Source: Lachnospiraceae bacterium (lineage in GTDB: Bacteria; Bacillota; Clostridia; Lachnospirales; Lachnospiraceae). From it: 64,000 nucleotides of DNA. The DNA is taken from NCBI GenBank assembly GCA_910573755.1, contig CAJTBO010000017.1, positions 40,266 to 104,265 of the forward strand. The letters are read 5' to 3'. The position numbers and the translations under genes were made by a program. How positions within the stretch are numbered: the first letter of the stretch is position 1; the number at the start of each line of letters is the position of its first letter. The notes under the pieces were generated by a model. That model did no database searches and was not told the origin of the DNA. It saw only the letters and a program-made list of their open reading frames with translations. This document shows, in pieces, positions 16,342 through 25,110 of the stretch.

Positions 16342-16545
16342 ATGATAGATGCAAAAAAGTATACAGATAAAGCAGAATTGATTGAGGATAAGATACAGCA
16401 GATTGAGAAGATTCTTATGGAAGAGGATATTACTTTTGGGGTGGCTAAGACTATTATCCAATCGATTGAGGCAGATCTTTTTAGAGATGGAGATACGTTT
16501 CTGAATAAGTCATCACTCAAAAACGTATTTCCACGTTGGGCTTAG
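16342..16545 (+). CDS. Small early phage protein, unknown
   Basis: A 67-aa, charged, mostly helical protein (MIDAKKYTDKAELIEDKIQQ). ATG 16342 is eight bases after GGGAGGTGA; the ribosome binding site overlaps the end of the Cro-like gene, so the two are coupled. No family recognised. Confidence 0.55.
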   Translation: MIDAKKYTDKAELIEDKIQQIEKILMEEDITFGVAKTIIQSIEADLFRDGDTFLNKSSLKNVFPRWA

Positions 16546-16547
16546 TT

Positions 16548-16760
16548 TCATCCATCACTGATATGACGAGAATGGTAAGAATACTGCAATTTTTGAACAA
16601 CATCATATAAGTCAGTTACCATTTCATCATAGTTTGGATTGGATAAGTCATGACTATGAGCAACAATCAAAGCGGCAAGAACGCCTAAACTGTCTCTGGT
16701 TACTACTGCAGGCTTTCTAAGAGCATGATCGTTGTCGTTGTAAAATTCCGAGTTGGACAT
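16548..16760 (-). CDS. Small reverse-strand phage protein, unknown
   Basis: A 70-aa acidic protein starting MSNSEFYNDNDHALRKP, with AAAGGAGAAT before ATG 16760. It converges on the preceding early gene with a 2-base gap. Its orientation matches the repressor, so it may be expressed in the lysogen. No family recognised. Confidence 0.5.
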   Translation of the reverse strand: MSNSEFYNDNDHALRKPAVVTRDSLGVLAALIVAHSHDLSNPNYDEMVTDLYDVVQKLQYSYHSRHISDG

Positions 16761-16883
16761 AATAATTCTCCTTTCTTTCATACTCAGGTATGCCAGTACC
16801 CTGTAAGTACAGTATAGGAAAGAAGGAAGAAAATGACAATATAGAATTTGCAGAGCAGGAGGAAAGGGGGTGAGGGAGATAAA

Positions 16884-17246
16884 TTATAATCCAAGATACT
16901 GGCGGAGGTAAGAAATAATAAGAGCACTAAGGATACCAAGTAAAAAGCCAAGCATACCATGAAGCAATGAAAATAGCTTTTTGATAAAAAAAGAAAAATA
17001 AGAGGTTTGCTTAATAAAAGCAAGACCGGCTTCAGAGACGATGATGTTTCCTGTTTTTTGAAAGTGATAGTTACCATTAACTGTTTGACAGCACGGAAGA
17101 TTTAAAACATATCCGTGTTCACAACAACAGAAAAGAGCATATGCCATATCTTTATCATGTTCGATATCGGGTAAATCATTGTTTTTTTTCAGATTAATAA
17201 GTATAGAACGCATAGTTGTTTTAAGAGAGTGAAGGTTTTTAAACAT
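16884..17246 (-). CDS. Winged-helix-like protein with C-terminal membrane helix
   Basis: A 120-aa protein; start ATG 17246 with TAGGAGAT upstream. The middle (HDKDMAYALFCCCEHGYVLNL and GNIIVSEAGLAFI) resembles the winged-helix tail found in DUF2513/YjcQ-type phage proteins, and the end is one hydrophobic helix (LLHGMLGFLLGILSALI). It may be a membrane-tethered relative of the DUF2513 gene next to it. Function unknown. Confidence 0.5.
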   Translation of the reverse strand: MFKNLHSLKTTMRSILINLKKNNDLPDIEHDKDMAYALFCCCEHGYVLNLPCCQTVNGNYHFQKTGNIIVSEAGLAFIKQTSYFSFFIKKLFSLLHGMLGFLLGILSALIISYLRQYLGL

Positions 17247-17343
17247 AAAAGTATCTCCTAATGTTTTAAAGAAGTATAGCATATTTGAAAAAGAAGAGCA
17301 ATGGAGATTGTAAGAAACGAAATGATATGAAGAGGTGAGGGAA

Positions 17344-17532
17344 ATGACAGTAGTATTGTTGATTATCATTTTTATTTTGGTAATAATGTTGATTTCCATA
17401 AAATTAGGCTTGACAGCCTATGTGGCGTGGATGGAAGAAAATCACTTCCGGCAACCATCCGAAAAAGACATACAACGGCTTATCGGATGGTGCGCCAAGA
17501 AGTACATACAGGATTTATTTAGAAAATCCTAA
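17344..17532 (+). CDS. Small single-span membrane protein
   Basis: 62 aa: an N-terminal hydrophobic helix (VVLLIIIFILVIMLISI) followed by a soluble tail. ATG 17344 follows GAGGTGAGG. Its end overlaps the convergent DUF2513 gene by 18 bases. Function unknown. Confidence 0.5.
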   Translation: MTVVLLIIIFILVIMLISIKLGLTAYVAWMEENHFRQPSEKDIQRLIGWCAKKYIQDLFRKS

Positions 17533-17898
17533 CTCATAATTGATTGCGGCGGTTGCAACACCTTCGGCTATTGCAGATATAATTTTGAGGCTTGCAAATC
17601 CGACATTAGAAGAAATGTCTTTAATCTTTTTCCAATTATTATCTTCTCTGATATTTGCAAGAAATTCATGGCCATCTGGTGTTAAGTCATAAGTATTTGG
17701 AATTGATTTGTCAGGGAGATATATCATTCCTTTCATTACAAGGTATCTTACATGATATAAAACTTTTCCTGTTTCCTTATACTTTTCCAATTTCTGGTAC
17801 TTATTAGCAGCGCCTATCATAAAACATCCTTTTTCAAAGGTAGTTTTTTCTTCAATAGTAAACAAAATATCACGCACACATTCGTTGTCAATTTGCAT
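17515..17898 (-). CDS. DUF2513 family phage protein
   Basis: 127 aa with the family pattern: MQIDNECVRDILFTIEEKTTF at the start, KVLYHVRYLVMKGMI (winged helix) and LTPDGHEFLANIREDNNW, then a small hydrophobic tail. Members are common in Firmicutes prophages and lack an assigned function; the fold suggests DNA or protein binding. Start ATG 17898 with AAAGGAGAAAG. Confidence 0.8.
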   Translation of the reverse strand: MQIDNECVRDILFTIEEKTTFEKGCFMIGAANKYQKLEKYKETGKVLYHVRYLVMKGMIYLPDKSIPNTYDLTPDGHEFLANIREDNNWKKIKDISSNVGFASLKIISAIAEGVATAAINYELGFSK

Positions 17899-17985
17899 GT
17901 ACTTTCTCCTTTCTTTTGTAATCAGCTCTGGCAGGGGCCTGTAAGGAAAGTATAAGGGAAAAAGCGGAAAAAGGCAATGAAAATG

Positions 17986-18017
17986 CTCCAAAGGTGGTAG
18001 CGCACCAAAGGAGCAGT
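17986..18017 (-). terminator. Hairpin upstream of the DUF2513 gene (attenuator-like)
   Basis: TGCTCC-AAA-GGTG...CACC-AAA-GGAGCA forms a stem with a symmetric internal loop. On the reverse strand it is followed by ATTTTC, so it could act as a weak terminator in the leader of the DUF2513 transcript. Between 17899 and 18108 nothing else was recognised. Confidence 0.35.
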
Positions 18018-18108
18018 AACCAGTAAACCAACATACCGGATATAGGTAGATTCTAGCATATCTCTCCTGATCCGGCAATAGAAAAGCGGAAAGAAAGGAG
18101 GGACAGGG

Positions 18109-18348
18109 ATGCCACGGGTATCAATCAATAAAAAAAAGTATCTGCAGACAGATTTGAGAGAGTGGATGAAAGGCAGAATGGACACTCTGGGGAAAAATCA
18201 GGCTTACATGGGAGAAAAACTTAATATTACCCAACAGGCATTTGGGTGCAGGCTCAGAAGAGGAGTTTTTGATAATACGCAGTTATATGTGATTTTCAAA
18301 GAATTGGAAGCTACAGGGGAAGAGATTCTTCGTTTAATGACACTTTGA
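18109..18348 (+). CDS. HTH transcriptional regulator
   Basis: 79 aa with a helix-turn-helix (NQAYMGEKLNITQQAFGCRL) after a basic N-terminus. AAAGGAGGGACAGGG precedes the ATG. It heads the long rightward early operon and may control it. Target unknown. Confidence 0.7.
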   Translation: MPRVSINKKKYLQTDLREWMKGRMDTLGKNQAYMGEKLNITQQAFGCRLRRGVFDNTQLYVIFKELEATGEEILRLMTL

Positions 18349-18400
18349 GAAAGGAGCCAGCCTCCGGCCGGGGCAACGTGTACACAGGCTTCTTGAAAAA

Positions 18401-19528
18401 ATGAGTGAGCAATATAAAAGCAGGGTATATACAGACAGGCCGGATTATGCGGATCTGGATGCACCAGAAAAATTTCAGGCGATATTAGGCATCATAATGA
18501 CGCATCTCAGGCAGCATCCAAGAGCCATATGTTCCTATTCCGGGGGGGCGGACAGCGACATCATGATCGATCTGATTGAAACGGCACGGGAGATCGTACC
18601 ATCACTTCCACCAGTAAAGTATGTATTCTTCAATACCGGATTGGAAATGAAAGCCACTAAAGACCATGTAAAAGCTACCGCGGAGAAATATGGAGTGGAA
18701 ATCGAGGAAGTCAGGCCAAAAGTCGGCATCGTTCAGGCGGTCAGGGAGCATGGTGTTCCATTTGTATCAAAGATAATGTCATCAGGACTGGAAGGATGGC
18801 AGAAAAAGGGAATCCCGCTATCAATAGCTGATGAATATGCGCAGGCAGAGGATAAGGCGACAAAAAGGCTGGAATTAAGTGAGAGGTTTCCCAAGTGTGA
18901 GAGCATAATCAATTTTTTATGCTGTTGCAATTCCGCGGGAGAGCCACGGCCTAATATTCAGCTAGTGATAAATTCATCAAAGTATATGAGAGAATTTATC
19001 AGCGAGAATCCGCCGGATTTTCGGATCAGCGCAAAGTGTTGCGATTATTGCAAAAAGCAAGTGGCGCATGAAGTACAAAAAGACTACGAGATGATTATCA
19101 CGGGAGAACGCCGGGACGAGGGTGGAATGAGGTCGGTGCCGCGGAAAGATAACACTGCGCTCTGTTTCACGGAAACCAGTGACGGGCAATATAGATTCAG
19201 GCCGCTTTACTACGTTACGGACAAAGATAAAGAATGGTACAAAGAACGATTTGAAATCAGATACTCAGATGCTTATGAAGTTTATGGTCTTACGAGGACA
19301 GGATGCTGTGGGTGTCCAATCTCGTATAAAGCGGTTGATGATCTGGAACTGATACGGCCACACGAGCCAAATGTTGTCAAGGCGGCGTGGAACATATTTG
19401 GGAAAAGCTATGAATACCGGAAAAAATACAATGACTATAAGGATGCCAGAATGAGGGAAGAGAAAAAAAGAAGGGCAAATATTGAAGGGCAGATGGATTT
19501 CTTTGACTTATTAGAGGGAAAATCATGA
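18401..19528 (+). CDS. Phosphoadenosine phosphosulfate reductase-like protein
   Basis: 375-aa member of the PP-loop PAPS reductase superfamily: SYSGGADSDIMIDL near residue 46, with Cys-rich motifs CCCNS, KCCDYCK and TGCCGCP that may bind a metal or Fe-S cluster. Phage members are not thought to work in sulfate assimilation; related enzymes (DndC) activate DNA for sulfur transfer. Here the stop overlaps the start of a cytosine methyltransferase (ATGA), so a joint role in DNA modification is plausible but unproven. The ribosome binding site directly before the ATG is weak. Confidence 0.8.
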   Translation: MSEQYKSRVYTDRPDYADLDAPEKFQAILGIIMTHLRQHPRAICSYSGGADSDIMIDLIETAREIVPSLPPVKYVFFNTGLEMKATKDHVKATAEKYGVEIEEVRPKVGIVQAVREHGVPFVSKIMSSGLEGWQKKGIPLSIADEYAQAEDKATKRLELSERFPKCESIINFLCCCNSAGEPRPNIQLVINSSKYMREFISENPPDFRISAKCCDYCKKQVAHEVQKDYEMIITGERRDEGGMRSVPRKDNTALCFTETSDGQYRFRPLYYVTDKDKEWYKERFEIRYSDAYEVYGLTRTGCCGCPISYKAVDDLELIRPHEPNVVKAAWNIFGKSYEYRKKYNDYKDARMREEKKRRANIEGQMDFFDLLEGKS

Positions 19529-21156
19529 AAAATAATATCATAATTGACTGCTTTGCCGGCGGCGGTGGTGCAAGCGTCGGGATAGAGATGGCGCTGGGAC
19601 GATATGTAGATATCGCCGTGAATCATGATCCTGAGGCAATCAGGATGCATACTGTCAACCATCCGAATACGCTGCATCTGACGGAAGATATCTTCAAAGT
19701 TGATCTGCAGAAGTATGTTAATGGACGCCAAGTGGCGTTGATGTGGGCAAGTCCGGACTGCACAAGCCACAGCAAAGCAAAAGGAGGCAAGCCGAGAAAA
19801 CATGGCCTGCGCATCCTTCCGTGGGCGGTGTATAAACATGCAAAGGCAATCCTTCCGGATGTGATAATCATGGAAAATGTGGAAGAGATACAGCAGTGGG
19901 GACCGCTGGATGCTGCCGGGCATCCGATACCAGAGAGAAAGGGAGAAGACTATAAGAAATTCATCACTGCGATGAAGTCGCTTGGGTATATATTTGACAG
20001 CAGGGAACTGGTAGCGGCAGATTATGGGGCGCCGACAACGCGGAAGCGCTGGTATGCTGTGTTCCGCAGGGATGGCAGGGAAATAGCCTGGCCGGAGCCT
20101 ACACACAGCAAAGGAGGTGTAAATGGCTTAATGTCATGGGAACCAATCTGCAAATATTTGGATTTATGGGATTTTGGAAAATCAATCTTTGGGCGTAAGA
20201 AGCCATTGGCAGAAAAGACCATGAATCGGATAGCAAGAGGGCTTGACAAGTTTGTATTCCAAAATCCGGAGCCATTCATCGTACAGGTGGATCATGGAGG
20301 TGATAACTTCCGGGGACAGAGCATCCATGAACCAATGCCGACCATCACATCAAAGCATGGATTCGGCGTGGTAACAGTGGAAACCGCGCCATTTATAGAA
20401 AAATCATATGGCGGAAATTATAAAGGATCTGGAAGCGGAGTGGAAAAACCGGTTCATACGATCACTACTGTAGACCATAACCATCTGGTATCTCCGCTGC
20501 TGATCCAGTATCACTCGGAGACCACAAAGAGCGGGGTAAGAGGGCAGAAAGTTACAGATCCAATCCAGACAATAGACACCAGCAACCGTTATGGTCTGGT
20601 AATGTCCTTTGTGACTAAATTTTATAAAAGCGGTACCGGTCAGAGCCTGGCAGAACCAATACATACCATCACTACATCCCCGGGGCATTTTGGAACAGTA
20701 TCTGTACTGGCGATGAACATGAGGGAACTGCAGGAAGCAGGAATTGATGAAGAAGCAGCGCGGAAATGTACCTGGGTGAGCCAGTTCGTGATGGAATATT
20801 ATAGCTGTGGAACCGGTCAGAGCCTGACAGAACCGCTCCATACTGTAGTCACAAAAGACAGGTTTGCGCTGATCACGGTACTTGGGAACGAATATGTGAT
20901 ACTGGATATATTCTTAAGAATGCTGAAGCCGGAAGAATTAAAGCTGGGGCAGGGGTTTCCGGCAGACTACATCATAGACCGCGACATTAATTACAGACCA
21001 TATCCGGCAAAAGAGCAGGTAGCAAGGATCGGAAATAGTGTGGTGCCGATCATGGCGCAGAAACTGGTGGAGGCGAACTGCGGATATCTGAAGGTGGGGA
21101 ACAGGGCACCATCCCTTAAATTGGATACAAGTGAACCCCAGATTAAATTTGCATAG
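19525..21156 (+). CDS. DNA (cytosine-5-)-methyltransferase
   Basis: Transfers a methyl group from S-adenosylmethionine to C5 of cytosine. Motif I DCFAGGGGASVG, motif IV SPDC with catalytic Cys79 (Asp inserted relative to the usual PC), motif VI ENVEE, motif VIII-like TRKRWYAVF, and motif X IGNSVVP. Residues about 264-445 hold five copies of a short module (P-x-x-T-I-x-T type) in the target-recognition region, longer than usual. It lacks a partner endonuclease and is most likely an anti-restriction or regulatory methylase. Coupled by ATGA overlap to the PAPS-reductase-like gene. Confidence 0.92.
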   Translation: MKNNIIIDCFAGGGGASVGIEMALGRYVDIAVNHDPEAIRMHTVNHPNTLHLTEDIFKVDLQKYVNGRQVALMWASPDCTSHSKAKGGKPRKHGLRILPWAVYKHAKAILPDVIIMENVEEIQQWGPLDAAGHPIPERKGEDYKKFITAMKSLGYIFDSRELVAADYGAPTTRKRWYAVFRRDGREIAWPEPTHSKGGVNGLMSWEPICKYLDLWDFGKSIFGRKKPLAEKTMNRIARGLDKFVFQNPEPFIVQVDHGGDNFRGQSIHEPMPTITSKHGFGVVTVETAPFIEKSYGGNYKGSGSGVEKPVHTITTVDHNHLVSPLLIQYHSETTKSGVRGQKVTDPIQTIDTSNRYGLVMSFVTKFYKSGTGQSLAEPIHTITTSPGHFGTVSVLAMNMRELQEAGIDEEAARKCTWVSQFVMEYYSCGTGQSLTEPLHTVVTKDRFALITVLGNEYVILDIFLRMLKPEELKLGQGFPADYIIDRDINYRPYPAKEQVARIGNSVVPIMAQKLVEANCGYLKVGNRAPSLKLDTSEPQIKFA

Positions 21157-21165
21157 GAGACAGAA

Positions 21166-21438
21166 ATGGAAAATAAAGACAAACTGGTAGAGAGTATGAC
21201 TATATTAGATTTTTCGGATATGAAACTACCTATGGTCGTAGTGTATGACCATCCGGCGGATTATCCGGATGCATATGTAGCGAGAGTGTGGGAGATGAAA
21301 GGAAATCTTCCGACCAATACATTCATCAAGATGGATACATTGGAGAAAATAAGAGAAGATGTACAGTCCGCAGGGTTTATACACTGTATACAGAGGGCAG
21401 TGGAAGATGATCCAGTTATTGTGGAAGCGTGGATGTAA
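21166..21438 (+). CDS. Phage protein of unknown function
   Basis: A 90-aa acidic protein (SMTILDFSDMKLPMVVVYDHPADYP). Start ATG 21166 with AGGAGA upstream, ten bases after the methyltransferase. Looks like a small globular protein; no motif recognised. Confidence 0.6.
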   Translation: MENKDKLVESMTILDFSDMKLPMVVVYDHPADYPDAYVARVWEMKGNLPTNTFIKMDTLEKIREDVQSAGFIHCIQRAVEDDPVIVEAWM

Positions 21439-21461
21439 TACAATTGAGAGGAGAAAAAGAT

Positions 21462-21926
21462 ATGGCTTATGCTGAAAAAACGTCCGTATCAGTCAGCAGG
21501 ACAAAAGCAGATATAGAAGATTTGGTACAGAAGCATGGAGCAGATCAATTTGTAAGTGGCTATAAGGGGGATATTGCTGTAATAGGTTTTTCAATGGAAG
21601 GAAGGCAGATACGGTTTTTCCTGCCTCTGCCAGACAAGAATGCCAGTGAATACTGGCATACGCCCGGGCGGGGACAGCGCCGGACAGAAGAAGGCGCGTA
21701 TGCGGCATGGGAACAGGCCTGCAGGAGCCGGTGGCGGGCCCTGTATCTGATCGTGAAAGCGAAGCTGGAAGCAGTAGAAGCGGGAATCAGCACAGTGGAA
21801 CGGGAATTTTTTTATGATATCGTCCTTCCTGACGGCCGTACCGCAGGGGAATGGATGGCGCCACAGATCGAGGAGGCATATCAGACCGGGCAGATGCCTG
21901 CAATGTTGCCGATGTTCAGTAATTAA
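21462..21926 (+). CDS. Phage protein of unknown function
   Basis: A 154-aa protein beginning MAYAEKTSVSVSRTKADIEDL, with GAGGAG before ATG 21462. Segments such as GRQIRFFLPLP and EEGAYAAWEQACRSRWRAL recur in early regions of Firmicutes phages, where the protein is uncharacterised. No catalytic motif seen. Confidence 0.7.
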   Translation: MAYAEKTSVSVSRTKADIEDLVQKHGADQFVSGYKGDIAVIGFSMEGRQIRFFLPLPDKNASEYWHTPGRGQRRTEEGAYAAWEQACRSRWRALYLIVKAKLEAVEAGISTVEREFFYDIVLPDGRTAGEWMAPQIEEAYQTGQMPAMLPMFSN

Positions 21927-21938
21927 GGAGGAGAGGAG

Positions 21939-22136
21939 ATGTCCAAATGTCACGATTGTGGAGCGGAGACGACCAATATAGTCTGGGAACCGAACATATG
22001 CGAACATATCCCGTTGTGCAATTACTGCAAAGATGCATTTTACAGGAAATGTAAAATATGTGGGCAATATTATCCGATTGGAAAGATCAATATGGTAACG
22101 TCGATTTGTGACTGTTGCAAGGAGGTGCCATGTTAA
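21939..22136 (+). CDS. Small Cys-rich zinc-ribbon protein
   Basis: 65 aa with four Cys pairs (CHDC, CNYC, CKIC, CDCC), probably two treble-clef or ribbon zinc sites. GGAGGAG precedes the ATG. Likely nucleic acid or protein binding; function unknown. Its end overlaps the next gene by seven bases. Confidence 0.65.
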   Translation: MSKCHDCGAETTNIVWEPNICEHIPLCNYCKDAFYRKCKICGQYYPIGKINMVTSICDCCKEVPC

Positions 22137-22435
22137 AAATTTGCTATTTATCTGACAATGAGCGCCGGATAATGAATTCCAGACGGATATTGGCGGAGAT
22201 GGAGACAGAAAATATATTGTACGAAAACAAAAGAGTATTTCGTACAGAAAATATGGAATATAGATTTGTAAATTGTGGGAATGAGGACAATTATATGGGG
22301 CTTTATGCAGATCAGGTAATTATCGATTTCAGGAATCCGATGATAGAAATCGCTCGGATAATAACTGCGGCATCATGCGTTCCGGATGAGTATAAAATCA
22401 TTGATGATCGAAAAATGGGAGTAACTGATTATTGA
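22130..22435 (+). CDS. Phage protein of unknown function
   Basis: 101 aa beginning MLKICYLSDNERRIMNSRRI. ATG 22130 follows AAGGAGGTG inside the end of the zinc-ribbon gene, so the two are coupled. No motif recognised. Confidence 0.55.
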   Translation: MLKICYLSDNERRIMNSRRILAEMETENILYENKRVFRTENMEYRFVNCGNEDNYMGLYADQVIIDFRNPMIEIARIITAASCVPDEYKIIDDRKMGVTDY

Positions 22436-22455
22436 CTTATGAAGGAGATGAGGAT

Positions 22456-22923
22456 ATGAGAGAAATTTTGTTCAGGGCAAAACATATTCACAAATTACCA
22501 CAGAACGAACATCTTAACGGGACATGGGTGTATGGTTATTTGTGTGATAAAAACTATATCAATTCGTCAGAATTGGAGGGTGAATTTCTGGTGGATCAAG
22601 ACACTGTCTGCCAGTACACCGGATTAACTGACAAGAATGGTAAAAAGATTTTTGAGGGGGATATTATGAAGCTGATTCTTCCGAGCGGAGAGATAAGATA
22701 TTTCAAGGTATCCATTAAAAGCGTTGTAAGAAAGGTTTTGTGTCACCCGGATTTTGAAGATGAAGTTTTAAGAGTTGAGATAACCGGCATAGTATTTGAA
22801 TGGAACGGGTATGAATTGTTTCCATGTATCGACACATATGAAGTGCCAGACTATAAGGTGATGGAAGTTGTCGGCAACATTTTTGACAACCCAGAACTCT
22901 TGGCGGAGGAATTTCATAAGTGA
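22456..22923 (+). CDS. YopX family phage protein
   Basis: 155 aa with the YopX signature: REILFRAKH...GTWVYGYL...VDQDTVCQYTGLTDKNGKKIFEGDIM and C-terminal VVGNIFDNPELL. YopX proteins are widespread in Firmicutes phages, fold as an SH3-like barrel and have no known role. ATG 22456 follows GAAGGAGATGAGG. The stop overlaps the GTG of the adenine methyltransferase. Confidence 0.85.
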   Translation: MREILFRAKHIHKLPQNEHLNGTWVYGYLCDKNYINSSELEGEFLVDQDTVCQYTGLTDKNGKKIFEGDIMKLILPSGEIRYFKVSIKSVVRKVLCHPDFEDEVLRVEITGIVFEWNGYELFPCIDTYEVPDYKVMEVVGNIFDNPELLAEEFHK

Positions 22924-23705
22924 AAACTGTGCTGAAATATCCGGGGGCAAAGAACAGAATAGCTGAGTGGATATGCAGCTATATCCCTCAGCATAATGTG
23001 TATCTGGAGCCATATGCTGGCAGCCTTGCGGTATTTTTCAATAAGTCTCCCTGCCATATAGAGACTGTGAATGACCTGGATGACGAGATCGTTAACTATT
23101 TCAGAGTTTTGCGGGAAAATACGGAAGCGCTGCGAACATTGATCAGGATGACTCCATACTCAAGGCGAGAGTATGAAAATGCATATGATCCGGCGAAGGA
23201 AAGTGTAGAACGGGCGAGGCGGTTCTGCGTGAGGTGTTTCATGGGGTTTGGGTGTGGAAATTTATACAAAAATGGATTCAAGACTGGCCAGCAGACTAAA
23301 TCACCAAATCCGGCAGAGGCCTGGGCGAAGCTTTCAGACATAATGAAAGAGGCGGCAGATCGGCTGAAAAATGTGCAGATAGAGCATATGCCGGCATTAG
23401 AGCTGATCAGGAGATATGATACAGAGGATGTATTCATGTACCTTGATCCACCATATCTGCATGGAACAAGAAAGAATTACTTATACAGGCATGAAATGGA
23501 TGACTATGAGCATGAGGATCTGTTGAAAGAGATCATATCTCATCCCGGGAGAATCCTTATATCTGGATATGATAATGAGATGTATAACGATTATCTACAT
23601 AATTGGCATAAGGCTTATAAAACGACAGTAGCTGAAGCCGGACAGAAAAGAACTGAAATCCTATGGATGAATTATCCGATGGAGCAGCAGATGACGTTAT
23701 TTTAA
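22920..23705 (+). CDS. dam: DNA adenine N6-methyltransferase (D12 class, Dam-like)
   Basis: Methylates adenine at N6 using S-adenosylmethionine. The 261-aa protein has motif X/I KYPGAKNR...YLEPYAGSLAVFF and motif IV DPPY (in MYLDPPYLHGTRKNY), the order of the D12 class. The start is GTG 22920 in a GTGA overlap with the YopX gene. Alone, without an endonuclease, it probably protects phage DNA from host restriction. Target sequence unknown. Confidence 0.9.
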   Translation: MKTVLKYPGAKNRIAEWICSYIPQHNVYLEPYAGSLAVFFNKSPCHIETVNDLDDEIVNYFRVLRENTEALRTLIRMTPYSRREYENAYDPAKESVERARRFCVRCFMGFGCGNLYKNGFKTGQQTKSPNPAEAWAKLSDIMKEAADRLKNVQIEHMPALELIRRYDTEDVFMYLDPPYLHGTRKNYLYRHEMDDYEHEDLLKEIISHPGRILISGYDNEMYNDYLHNWHKAYKTTVAEAGQKRTEILWMNYPMEQQMTLF

Positions 23706-23715
23706 GGAGGGAGCG

Positions 23716-24036
23716 ATGGGTTACAGACCAAAAATAATTAAGGGAAAGATAAAAAATACCGGATGGCCGATGGATGGACATACATTGATATTGTCTTTGT
23801 GGGATTATGATGATCATGAGGCTTACCATCTGACTGACTGGACGGAAGGATCTGAAGAGGCGGTCATTGAGACTATGTTTGTGACCGAAACAGAAGCTGG
23901 TATGTGTCTATATGATACATTGGAGGAATTCAGGGAACATTGGGATGAATGGGAACCGGAAGGAGTATTTTGTATTCCGCTAAGTAACGTTGAGGTTCAG
24001 GAGATTATTCAGGAGGAAATAAAGGGAGAAATGTAA
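23716..24036 (+). CDS. Phage protein of unknown function
   Basis: A 106-aa acidic protein (MGYRPKIIKGKIKNTGWPMDG). AAGGAGGGAG precedes the ATG, and it abuts the next gene. No family recognised. Confidence 0.6.
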   Translation: MGYRPKIIKGKIKNTGWPMDGHTLILSLWDYDDHEAYHLTDWTEGSEEAVIETMFVTETEAGMCLYDTLEEFREHWDEWEPEGVFCIPLSNVEVQEIIQEEIKGEM

Positions 24037-24738
24037 ATGAGCAGAGTATTACCGATTATTTTTAATACAGAGATGGTGCGGGCAATTGTGGATGACCGGA
24101 AGACGGTCACAAGGCGCGTGGTTAAAAAGTCACAGTGTACATTTTTCACAAAGAAGCAACCATCAGATTTACAAAAAAAGGATTTGTACTATCCATATGA
24201 TATCATGCCGGATGCGGAACTTATAGAAAGCACATATAAACATCCATATAATCCAGAGGATATCATGTATGTCAGGGAAACATGGGCATTTATTCCATGT
24301 ATAGGCTGTGACGGGAAATACAGAAGAAAAGGAGATCCTATAAATTGTTATGAATATCAGGCGGTTGAATATGATGATGGAGACAGTATTTTAGACGGAT
24401 GTTTTGTTTATAGGGCAGATTGTTCATGTCCGGAAAAAGTTTCATGGCATCCATCAATCCATATGCCGAAGGAAGCTGCCCATATATGGCTCAAAGTAAC
24501 AAATGTATACGTTGAGCAGTTACAGAACATGTCATTGGATGATTTCCTAAAAGAAGGAGTAGTCCTCCGGCCAGAGGCACTAAATGATCCTGAAAATGCC
24601 TATCAGCAGGCAAAAAACAAATTTAAACATATTTGGGATTCTACAGTCAAGAAACCGGATCAGGATACATATGGATGGGATGCAAATCCGTGGGTATGGG
24701 TAATAGAGTTTGAAAAATGCGAGAGGCCAGAGGAATAA
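24037..24738 (+). CDS. ASCH/PUA-like phage protein
   Basis: 233 aa with the pattern common in phage ASCH-type proteins: ILFN-like start, DDRKTVTRRVVK and DIMYVRETWAFIP, later PKEAAHIWLKVTNVYVEQLQNM. The ASCH fold is related to PUA RNA-binding domains and some members act on modified nucleotides. Start ATG 24037 follows the previous stop directly (GGAGAAATGTAA). Role in the phage unknown. Confidence 0.7.
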   Translation: MSRVLPIIFNTEMVRAIVDDRKTVTRRVVKKSQCTFFTKKQPSDLQKKDLYYPYDIMPDAELIESTYKHPYNPEDIMYVRETWAFIPCIGCDGKYRRKGDPINCYEYQAVEYDDGDSILDGCFVYRADCSCPEKVSWHPSIHMPKEAAHIWLKVTNVYVEQLQNMSLDDFLKEGVVLRPEALNDPENAYQQAKNKFKHIWDSTVKKPDQDTYGWDANPWVWVIEFEKCERPEE

Positions 24739-24924
24739 ATGATAGGGGAAATAGAGAACAATCAATTTACAGTTAATGACGCATGGAAAGAAATTGAAAT
24801 CATTGTCAATGCGGACATTAACGAATTGTGTAATCAAAATAGACATTCAGATGCAAACGATTTAGAAAATTGCAGGGATTATATAAAAACAGCATTGCTT
24901 ATGGCAGGTTATGAGTTGGATTGA
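24739..24924 (+). CDS. Small acidic phage protein
   Basis: 61 aa (MIGEIENNQFTVNDAWKEIE), starting directly after the preceding stop. Its second half is duplicated in degenerate form at 25111-25212. Function unknown. Confidence 0.5.
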   Translation: MIGEIENNQFTVNDAWKEIEIIVNADINELCNQNRHSDANDLENCRDYIKTALLMAGYELD

Positions 24925-24958
24925 CAGGCAGAAAACATTTGCAGATTGAGGTAAGAGA

Positions 24959-25096
24959 ATGGAAATGAATGAAGAAAAATATACAATAGAGCAAATTATT
25001 GATGCTATTGTGCAGGCCGATGATGAAATTATCTGTGCAATACAGTACAGAGACAGAGAGGAGCTGGAGAATGTATTGAAAGATTTTTTGCGCTAA
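24959..25096 (+). CDS. Very small acidic protein
   Basis: A 45-codon gene, MEMNEEKYTIEQIIDAIVQA at the start and ending KDFLR, with GAGGTAAGAG before ATG 24959. The composition (Glu/Asp/Ile-rich helix) resembles the neighbouring 61-aa protein. Function unknown. Confidence 0.5.
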   Translation: MEMNEEKYTIEQIIDAIVQADDEIICAIQYRDREELENVLKDFLR

Positions 25097-25110
25097 TAAG
25101 AGATAAAATG

